A stretch of 64,000 bases of DNA. Source: an uncultured Bacteroidota bacterium. Lineage in GTDB: Bacteria; Bacteroidota; Bacteroidia; Flavobacteriales; Flavobacteriaceae. This document shows positions 56,848-64,000 of this stretch, piece by piece. A model generated the notes under the pieces. It was given only the letters and a program-made list of their open reading frames with translations, was not told the origin of the DNA and ran no database searches. The translations under genes and the position numbers were made by a program. The stretch is taken from NCBI GenBank assembly GCA_902523665.1, contig CABZAD010000001.1, positions 41,902 to 105,901 on the forward strand. The letters run 5' to 3'. The first letter of the stretch is position 1, and each line of letters starts with the position of its first letter.

Positions 56848-58132
56848 CTAACCAAGTTTTTTCGTATAATTTATTAGGGTCATATCTTTCAGATTGAAGT
56901 TTTGGATTAAATTTTCTAAATGGCATTGAATCGTTTCCTATACCTGCGTTATATAGCCAATTTCCGTAATTACTATGAACATCATAGTCTATTAGCATTG
57001 ACTCGAAGTATTCTGCACCAATTCTCCAATCAATTTTTAACTCTTTAGTTAAATAATTTGCAACATTTTGTCTACCTCTATTTGACATAAAACCTGTCTC
57101 AAGAAGTTCAATCATATTTGCATTTACAAATGGTTCATTTGTTTTACCGTTTATCCAATTTGACAATATGTCTATGTCTGTTGACCACTCTTTATTATCA
57201 CCATATATTCCATCTTTACTAAAAAACTTGTCTTTATGTTGCATTGAAACATACTTAAAAAAATCTCTCCAAATAAGTTCAAAGTATAACCAATATGTAG
57301 AATCATTTTTATCTACTTCTGATTCATATTTTTTCAATTGGTTGTAAATGTATTTTACAGAAACTGATCCATTCGCTAACCATGGTGAAAATTTTGAACT
57401 GTAATTTTCTCCGATTAGTCCATTTCTAGTTGACTTATAATTTGACACATTCTTTGTATTAAAAAAGTAATCATCGATTCTTTTTTTACCATTTATCTCT
57501 CCACCATTAAACTTAAATACAGAATTTTTGTGAACTTCAAAAAGGTTGAATCCTAAATCTGACAGTGATGGTATTGGGTAGTCAATTGCAATTTTATTAT
57601 CATTATTTAATGGTTTTGGTATTGGTAAAATATTATCAACAGATAAATACTTTTCACATTTTTTTCTAAAATTAGAAAAACCTCTAGGGATATTGTCATA
57701 TAAAGTTTTTACATCCTTGGGTGAATATAGAAACTGATTAAAATCTTTAACCAAATCAATGTTTTTTGGAAAATATGATTCTTCTAAAAGTTCATCTCTT
57801 GTCCATTCTTTTTGAAGAAAGACTTTTTCTATTTCATATTGTTTAATTATCTGGGGAATTGATTTATCTAGATAATCATAAGTTATAATTAAAGATATGT
57901 TTAGTTTTTCAAGTTGGCTTTTTAATTCTTTTACTGATTCTAGAAAAAATTTTGCTCTATATTTCTCTGTTTTTTTAAATCCATACTTTGTAGAAATAAA
58001 ATCTCTTGGGTCAATATTTATGAACCCGATAATTTTATCTGAATTATTTATTGCATTGATTAATGAACTATTGTCTTCAACCCTCAAATTGTTTCTAAAC
58101 CATACTAAACTATTTATCTTTTGCTTCTGCAT
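56840..58132 (-). CDS. DASH-family cryptochrome
   Basis: 'VWFRNNLRVEDNSSL', 'YKSTRNGLIGENYSSKFSPWLANGSVS', 'YFELIWRDFFKYVSMQH', 'GFMSNRGRQNVANYL', 'YGNWLYNAGIGND'. Confidence 0.93.
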   Translation of the reverse strand: MQKQKINSLVWFRNNLRVEDNSSLINAINNSDKIIGFINIDPRDFISTKYGFKKTEKYRAKFFLESVKELKSQLEKLNISLIITYDYLDKSIPQIIKQYEIEKVFLQKEWTRDELLEESYFPKNIDLVKDFNQFLYSPKDVKTLYDNIPRGFSNFRKKCEKYLSVDNILPIPKPLNNDNKIAIDYPIPSLSDLGFNLFEVHKNSVFKFNGGEINGKKRIDDYFFNTKNVSNYKSTRNGLIGENYSSKFSPWLANGSVSVKYIYNQLKKYESEVDKNDSTYWLYFELIWRDFFKYVSMQHKDKFFSKDGIYGDNKEWSTDIDILSNWINGKTNEPFVNANMIELLETGFMSNRGRQNVANYLTKELKIDWRIGAEYFESMLIDYDVHSNYGNWLYNAGIGNDSMPFRKFNPKLQSERYDPNKLYEKTWLDD

Positions 58133-58251
58133 AATTTGCTACAGTATTTAACCTCAGACCAATTTTTTTCCCACTTTTTTCTCCATGAGAATTCAAAACC
58201 ACATATGATGCATTTTTTTGTTGGTAAATTTTCTTTTTTGACTCCTCTCAT
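58114..58251 (-). CDS. DUF2256-like small Cys4 protein (45 aa; not in the supplied ORF track)
   Basis: Reverse-strand translation MRGVKKENLPTKKCIICGFEFSWRKKWEKNWSEVKYCSKLCRSKR*; CxxC...CxxxC spacing and 'FxWRKKWEKNWxEVKYCSxxCR' typical of DUF2256; fills the gap between SDR and cryptochrome genes. Confidence 0.88.
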   Translation of the reverse strand: MRGVKKENLPTKKCIICGFEFSWRKKWEKNWSEVKYCSKLCRSKR

Positions 58252-58943
58252 TAATTTGTTTTAAGTGAACTGATTCCTCCATCAAATGGAATTATTTGAC
58301 CAGTCATCCATTTACTTTTTTCACTTAATAAAAAATTAACCATTTCTGATATTTCTTGAGCTGAACCAATCTCTTTCATTGGATGTCTATTTTTAGCGTT
58401 ATCCTTCTTTGAATCAGAATTTAGAAATTTTTCTGCCATTGGAGTGTCAAGTATAGACGGTGCAATAGCATTTACTCTTATTTTTGGGGCAAACTCGGCT
58501 GCAAGAGATCGAGTCAAGCCTTCAATAGCACCTTTAGAAGCAGAAACTGAGCTATGAAAAGGCATTCCTAACTTAACAGCGACTGTACTAAACATTACAA
58601 TACTTGGATTATCAGCAGATTGAAGTCTGGGTAAAACTTTTTGTAGTATTTTGACACAACCCATTACATTGATATTAAAATCATCCATAAATGTAGATGG
58701 TTTGATGCCTTTAAATGGTCTAAGGTTTATTGTGCCTGGTAAGTATACAAAACCATCAATCTGATCAGGTAACCAATCCAATTCAAATTCTTCATCCAAG
58801 TTAAGTAAATTAGACTTAATCTCTGTACCATTAAAGATTTCTGTATTTCTAGTAGATATAAATACGTTATTATTATCTACAAGTTTTTTAGAAAGTTCAT
58901 AACCAATTCCTGTCGAACCTCCTATTAGAAGTATATTTTTCAT
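58251..58943 (-). CDS. Short-chain dehydrogenase/reductase
   Basis: 'LLIGGSTGIGYELSKKL', 'SSVSASKGAIEGLTRSLAAEFAPKIRVNAIAPS', C-term 'MTGQIIPFDGGIS'. Confidence 0.92.
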   Translation of the reverse strand: MKNILLIGGSTGIGYELSKKLVDNNNVFISTRNTEIFNGTEIKSNLLNLDEEFELDWLPDQIDGFVYLPGTINLRPFKGIKPSTFMDDFNINVMGCVKILQKVLPRLQSADNPSIVMFSTVAVKLGMPFHSSVSASKGAIEGLTRSLAAEFAPKIRVNAIAPSILDTPMAEKFLNSDSKKDNAKNRHPMKEIGSAQEISEMVNFLLSEKSKWMTGQIIPFDGGISSLKTN

Positions 58944-59408
58944 TTATTTGTGATCTCCATAGATTTTTATTAATTCTTGCTTTCTGTATTTAAAAATACT
59001 GTTCAATTTAGAATTAATAAATAGAAAATTAATTAGTACTCCAAATGGTCCTAAAGGTATCTTGTAATGAATTACATCTTCAATTAATACACCATTTTCA
59101 ATTTCTGTAAGAAAATGTTTGTGATGCCAGAAGCTATAAGGACCAAATCTTTGTTCATCAATGAAAAACTCTTTGTCTTTGACTTGAGTAATTTCAGTGA
59201 CCCAATTAATTTTTACACCAAGCAATGGCTTAACAGTATACTGTATTATTTGACCAGGGTAGGCTTTCTTTTTGTCCCAATCAGTTATATTGAAATCCAT
59301 AGATTTGGGTGTTATTAATTCCAAATTGTTGGGCGATGATAAAAAATCCCATGCTTCATTCAAACTAATAGGTAGCTTTTGTGAATATTTTAACTTAAAG
59401 ATTTTCAT
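58944..59408 (-). CDS. SRPBCC-family (polyketide cyclase/START-like) protein
   Basis: 'LNEAWDFLSSPNNLELITPKSMDFNITDWDKKKAYPGQIIQYTVKPLLGVKINWVTEITQVKDKEFFIDEQRFGPYSFWHHKHFL'. Confidence 0.88.
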   Translation of the reverse strand: MKIFKLKYSQKLPISLNEAWDFLSSPNNLELITPKSMDFNITDWDKKKAYPGQIIQYTVKPLLGVKINWVTEITQVKDKEFFIDEQRFGPYSFWHHKHFLTEIENGVLIEDVIHYKIPLGPFGVLINFLFINSKLNSIFKYRKQELIKIYGDHK

Positions 59409-59991
59409 TAATAATTTTAATTATTTGATTTGTTGTTTGAGGTACAGGTAACCCCAAAACACTAGTATAGCTGCCATTTACATGTTCAACTCCAATCATG
59501 CCTATCCAGTCTTGAATACCATAACTCCCAGCTTTATCTATTGGATTAACATTTTCAACATAATAGTCTATTTCATTATCAGTTAGACTCTTGTAAATAA
59601 CAGTTGTGCTTTCTGTAAGAATTTTAAAATTGCTCATAGTTAAGAAACCAACTGATGTAATAACATTATGGGGTTTGCCTGCAAATAATTTAAGCATATA
59701 TTTCGCTTCTTTTTTATCCTTAGGCTTACCAAGGTATTTATTCTCAAACCAGACAAGCGTATCAGCAGTAATAATGATTTCATTTGATTTGATTAACCTA
59801 TTAAAAGCATCTGACTTGTTTTTGACTATATATTCTGAAATTTCTGTTCCTTGGAGAGAATCAGGAAAACTTTCATCAACAGGGATGGACATCACTGAAA
59901 AATTGATACCAGTCATACCTAATAGCTCTTTTCTCCTTGAAGATCCTGAGCCTAATATAATGTTATACTTTGATTTATTTACTAAATCCAT
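59395..59991 (-). CDS. maf: Maf-family nucleotide pyrophosphatase
   Basis: 'IILGSGSSRRKELLGMTGINF', 'ITADTLVWFENKYLGKPKDKKEAKYMLKLFAGKPHNVITSVG', 'KAGSYGIQDW'. Confidence 0.95.
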   Translation of the reverse strand: MDLVNKSKYNIILGSGSSRRKELLGMTGINFSVMSIPVDESFPDSLQGTEISEYIVKNKSDAFNRLIKSNEIIITADTLVWFENKYLGKPKDKKEAKYMLKLFAGKPHNVITSVGFLTMSNFKILTESTTVIYKSLTDNEIDYYVENVNPIDKAGSYGIQDWIGMIGVEHVNGSYTSVLGLPVPQTTNQIIKIINENL

Positions 59992-60482
59992 TTACTATGA
60001 ATCCTCATTACTTGTTCAATTACATCTCTTACACATCCATACCCACCTTTTTTGTGTGAAACATAATCACATATTGATTTGACATCAACTGATGCGTCCT
60101 TAGGACAAGACGATATGCCGACGACCTTTAGCGGTTTAATATCTGGATTGTCATCACCCATATAAAGAATATTTTTTTTCTCAATACCCTTATCCTTCAT
60201 AAAGTTATCTAAAATTTCAATTTTGTTAAATGCCTTCAGGAAAACATCCTCAACACCTAACGAATTAAGTCTTTTTCTCACATTTTCCTGCATACCTCCA
60301 GATATAATAGCAATTCTATATCCTTTGGATATAGCGTGTTTTATAGCATAGCCATCTTTTGCATTGAATTGCCTATCTATTTTTCCATCGTGAGTGTAAA
60401 TAATTTTACCATTTGTCATAACTCCATCGACATCAAAAATGAATGTTGTTATGTCTTTTAATCTTGTCTTATAACTGTCCAT
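59982..60482 (-). CDS. kdsC: KDO 8-P phosphatase-like HAD hydrolase
   Basis: 'FIFDVDGVMTNGKIIYTHDGKIDRQFNAKDGYAIKHAISKGYRIAIISGG', 'YMGDDNPDIKPLKVVGISSCPKDA'. Confidence 0.88.
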   Translation of the reverse strand: MDSYKTRLKDITTFIFDVDGVMTNGKIIYTHDGKIDRQFNAKDGYAIKHAISKGYRIAIISGGMQENVRKRLNSLGVEDVFLKAFNKIEILDNFMKDKGIEKKNILYMGDDNPDIKPLKVVGISSCPKDASVDVKSICDYVSHKKGGYGCVRDVIEQVMRIHSKWI

Positions 60483-60576
60483 AATATTTATTTCAAATTT
60501 AAATAAACTTTAACATGATATTCGATGTTAAATGACTAATTATTAAAATTTCGTATTTATCTTTGATGGCTTTAAA

Positions 60577-63500
60577 ATGGGATCAAAAATACTAAATTTT
60601 ATTTTTTCAACTCAGCTTATGCTTTTGTTGCTTGTATTATTTCCAATTGCAATGGGATTAGGGACCTTTTTAGAAAGTTGGTATTCTACTGATGCAGCTA
60701 GAATTTGGGTTTATAATGCATGGTGGTTTGAAGCTCTAATGCTTTTGTTGATGGTTAACTTTATGGGTAACATAAAGAAGTATAACCTGCTAAGCAGAGA
60801 AAAATTATCAGTTCTAATTCTTCATTTATCATTTATTTTAATTTTACTTGGTGCATTTGTTACAAGATATATTGGTGATGAAGGAGTCATGCCAATTAGA
60901 GAGAACAATATATCAAATTCTTATTTGTCTGAAAAAACATATCTAACTGTTTTTATTGATGGTGAAAATGAGGAAGTCACTGAAAGAAAGACTCTAAAAT
61001 CTCAACTTCTTTTATCTGAGCATGTAAATAATGATTTTACAATTAACGAAAACTTTTACAATAAAAACTTTTCAATTTCTTTTGATGATTTTAGAGAGAA
61101 TGTTACTGAGGGACTAGTACTTGATCCTTCGGGTGAGAGGTATATAAAATTAGTTGAGGCCGTTGATGGAAATAGGCGTGAGCACTATATAAAAGAGGGT
61201 CAGGTCTCTAGCATTCAAAACATTTTATTTTCTTTTAATTCCTATCAAAAAGGAGCTATAAACATAACTTCTGAAGCCGGAGAATATTTTATTGAATCAC
61301 CGTTTGATGCTCAATTTACCATTATGTCAACTCAGCAAAATGGTAATTTATCTAAAGATGTTAAGCAGCCATTAGAACTTAGATCCTTATATCAAATACC
61401 TGGTTTTCAATTTGTATTTCCAGAGCCTGCTTTAAGAGGTATCTTCGAAATTGTTGATGCTGAAGTGACAGACAGGGAAATTGAAGATGCACTTTACCTT
61501 AACCTCAATTATAATGGAAAAACTGAAAAGGTTGCATTGTTAGGAGGTAGAGGATATGTTAACAGTCCAAAATCATTAACCATAGATGACCTTGATTTTC
61601 ATTTATCATATGGATCAAATGAGGTGCAACTTCCTTTTAGCATTCAGTTAAATGACTTTATAGCTGAAAAATATCCAGGAACAGAAAATAGTTACTCTTC
61701 TTTTATGAGCAAGGTAACAGTTCAGGATAAAGAATCATTTGATTATGATATTTTCATGAATAACATTCTAAATTATAAAGGCTACAGATTCTTTCAAGCC
61801 TCATTTGATCCCGATGAAAAAGGTACAGTTTTATCTGTGAACAATGATTTTTGGGGAACATTCATAACATATGCAGGTTACTTTTTACTCTATTTAAGCA
61901 TGATGGGGATTTTCTTTTTAGGAAACTCTAGATTTAAATTTTTAGCAAAACAATTAAATAAAAAGACAGCTGTTTTAGTTTTGCTATTATTCAGTTCAGG
62001 GTTATTTAGTCAAAATATTAATTCGGTTCCTAAAAGTGAATATATTGACTCAATAATTACATCAACATCATATACTAAAGATCATGCCAGTAAATTTGGA
62101 AAAATAGTTATTCAAGATAGTGGAGGGAGAATGAAGCCAGCTAACACTTTTTCATCTGAGTTACTAAGAAAGGTTAGTAGGTCAAACTCATATAATGGAT
62201 TGAATTCTGATCAAGTATTACTCTCCATAATGGATAACCCAGGCGTATGGTTTAATGCACCACTTGTTTATATTAAATCACGTCAGAAAGGTGATACTAT
62301 AAGAAAGATTATTGGTCTAGATAAAAATGTAAAGAAAGCTCCATTAGTTTCATTTTTTGATTCTATTGGAAATTATAAATTGGCTGAAAACCTAGAAAAA
62401 GCCTATTTAGCTCCTGTTCCAACCCAAATTGAAAAGGATATAATTGAATTAGATAGAAGAGTTAACCTTCTATACTCAGCTTTAGAGGGTAAAATAATGA
62501 GGATATTTCCTATTCCAGAGGATTTTAATAATAAATGGGTTTCTTATCCTGAAGTGAATGATGTTAAATTTAGTGGTGCTGACTCGTTATATGTAAATAA
62601 TGTTCTTCAATTATATTTCCAAACTTTGAGAGTATCACGAGAAAGTAGTGATTACTCTCAGTCTGAGGATTTGCTTGAAAGCATTAAAGGCTATCAACTT
62701 AAATATGGAGGAAATGTTATGCCAAGTGATTTAAAAATATCATCTGAAATAACTTACAATAAAGTAGATATCTTCAACAGACTTTATAAATGGTATCTAC
62801 TACTAGGGGCCTCTCTATTATTGATCTTAATTCTTCAAATTTTTAATGATAAGAAATTCTACAATATTCTCATAAAATTTATTGAATACTCAATATATTT
62901 CTTGTTTATCTTAAACACATTAGGTCTTGCTGCTAGATGGTATATAGCAGGTCATGCTCCCTGGAGTGATGCATATGAATCAATAATTTTTGTCGCATGG
63001 GCAACAGTAATATTCGGTATAATATTTGGGAGAAAATCATATTTCACTTTGGCTTCAGCAACTCTAGTATCCTCTATTATTTTATCTGTAGCCCACATGA
63101 ATTGGTTAGATCCTTCAATAGCAAACCTTCAACCTGTACTTGACAGTTATTGGCTTATGATTCATGTTGCTGTTATAGTTGGAAGCTACGGTCCATTTGC
63201 CATTGGCATGATTCTGGGTATAGTTGTACTATTACTGACAATTATTGCAAATAAAAAGAACAGAAAATCTTTTGTAAAAAAATTAGAAGAATTAACTATT
63301 GTCAATGAGTTATCATTGACTATTGGACTTGTAATGTTAACTATCGGTAATTTTTTAGGTGGAATGTGGGCAAATGAAAGTTGGGGAAGATATTGGGGAT
63401 GGGATCCAAAGGAAACATGGGCCTTAATAAGTATCATTATTTATACTGCAGTACTTCATTTAAGAATAGTGCCAAAACTTAACAATAAATGGCTTTTTAA

Positions 63501-63693
63501 CTTATTAAGTATTATCTCCTTTGGTGCAATACTTATGACTTATTTCGGTGTCAACTTTTATCTAGTTGGCCTTCATTCATATGCTTCTGGTGATAAAGTC
63601 ATTACTCCTGACTTTGTATATTATTCTGTTGGTTTTATAATTGTTTTAGGCTTAATTTCTTATTTTGCGAATAAGAAAAACCAAGTTCTTTAA
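60577..63693 (+). CDS. Fused ResB/CcsB-CcsA cytochrome c biogenesis protein
   Basis: N-terminal ResB-like region, C-terminal 'NESWGRYWGWDPKETWALISIIIYTAVLHLR' WWD domain of CcsA. Confidence 0.93.
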   Translation: MGSKILNFIFSTQLMLLLLVLFPIAMGLGTFLESWYSTDAARIWVYNAWWFEALMLLLMVNFMGNIKKYNLLSREKLSVLILHLSFILILLGAFVTRYIGDEGVMPIRENNISNSYLSEKTYLTVFIDGENEEVTERKTLKSQLLLSEHVNNDFTINENFYNKNFSISFDDFRENVTEGLVLDPSGERYIKLVEAVDGNRREHYIKEGQVSSIQNILFSFNSYQKGAINITSEAGEYFIESPFDAQFTIMSTQQNGNLSKDVKQPLELRSLYQIPGFQFVFPEPALRGIFEIVDAEVTDREIEDALYLNLNYNGKTEKVALLGGRGYVNSPKSLTIDDLDFHLSYGSNEVQLPFSIQLNDFIAEKYPGTENSYSSFMSKVTVQDKESFDYDIFMNNILNYKGYRFFQASFDPDEKGTVLSVNNDFWGTFITYAGYFLLYLSMMGIFFLGNSRFKFLAKQLNKKTAVLVLLLFSSGLFSQNINSVPKSEYIDSIITSTSYTKDHASKFGKIVIQDSGGRMKPANTFSSELLRKVSRSNSYNGLNSDQVLLSIMDNPGVWFNAPLVYIKSRQKGDTIRKIIGLDKNVKKAPLVSFFDSIGNYKLAENLEKAYLAPVPTQIEKDIIELDRRVNLLYSALEGKIMRIFPIPEDFNNKWVSYPEVNDVKFSGADSLYVNNVLQLYFQTLRVSRESSDYSQSEDLLESIKGYQLKYGGNVMPSDLKISSEITYNKVDIFNRLYKWYLLLGASLLLILILQIFNDKKFYNILIKFIEYSIYFLFILNTLGLAARWYIAGHAPWSDAYESIIFVAWATVIFGIIFGRKSYFTLASATLVSSIILSVAHMNWLDPSIANLQPVLDSYWLMIHVAVIVGSYGPFAIGMILGIVVLLLTIIANKKNRKSFVKKLEELTIVNELSLTIGLVMLTIGNFLGGMWANESWGRYWGWDPKETWALISIIIYTAVLHLRIVPKLNNKWLFNLLSIISFGAILMTYFGVNFYLVGLHSYASGDKVITPDFVYYSVGFIIVLGLISYFANKKNQVL

Positions 63694-64000
63694 TGATTAA
63701 AATTAAAATTGAAAATGAGTATTCTAGATTAAAAAATGTAATACTTGGAATAGCCAATGATATAGGTGAACTTCCTAATATTTTTGATGCATATGATCCT
63801 CGATCGCTATATCATGCCAAGAATAATTCTTTCCCAGATGAAACTGATTTAATAAAAAATGTAGAAAAATTCTATAATAAATTATTAAAACATAATGTTG
63901 AAATTCTTAGGCCTGAAAATATTCCTAATTGTAACCAAATCTTCACTAGAGATCTAGGGTTTGTAATATCAAATATCTTCTTTATTTCTAATATTGTACC
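63693..64000 (+). CDS. Arginine deiminase/amidinotransferase-superfamily protein, 3' truncated by window edge
   Basis: Translation MIKIKIENEYSRLKNVILGIANDIGELPNIFDAYDPRSLYHAKNNSFPDETDLIKNVEKFYNKLLKHNVEILRPENIPNCNQIFTRDLGFVISNIFFISNIV; FTRD motif; ATG overlaps the ccsA stop. Confidence 0.75.
   Translation, partial: MIKIKIENEYSRLKNVILGIANDIGELPNIFDAYDPRSLYHAKNNSFPDETDLIKNVEKFYNKLLKHNVEILRPENIPNCNQIFTRDLGFVISNIFFISNIV

Noticed and set aside
59606-60082. 158-aa plus-strand ORF antisense to maf and kdsC
   Set aside because: Entirely antisense to two well-supported genes; residue pattern follows the complement of the coding strand and no domain is recognisable.

Overview
AT-rich chromosomal window that looks like a marine flavobacterium (Bacteroidota): flavobacterial-type gene families, TAnnTTTG-like promoters and one rRNA operon (16S - tRNA-Ile(GAT) - tRNA-Ala(TGC) - 23S - 5S, about 30.7-35.7 kb). 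Most of the window is core metabolism and housekeeping: gltBD, secA, lnt, pssA, lptB, tatC, kdsD-like, recQ, nusB, yajC, pyrD, rocD, cysteine desulfurase, zapA, aconitase, fmt, murA, maf, a kdsC-like HAD phosphatase and a fused CcsB/CcsA cytochrome c biogenesis protein. I saw no prophage, CRISPR array, IS element or defence island. The most notable points are: (1) an unbroken, mostly overlapping minus-strand gene chain (60482 to 55092) joining a KdsC-like phosphatase, Maf, an SRPBCC protein, an SDR, a 45-aa DUF2256-like protein missed by the ORF track, a DASH-type cryptochrome, a PhrB-like photolyase-related protein that seems to lack the FeS-ligand cysteine cluster, and a TIGR03643/DUF2805 protein; (2) a likely 6S RNA just downstream of zapA, with a perfect 12-bp closing stem and mutually crossing internal helices; (3) a tandem pair of metzincin-like lipoproteins; (4) an intrinsic terminator ending 2-3 nt before the yqgE start codon; (5) an AlkB-type alkane monooxygenase overlapping the aconitase gene. 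All product calls come from reading motifs and recalling families; no database search was run.
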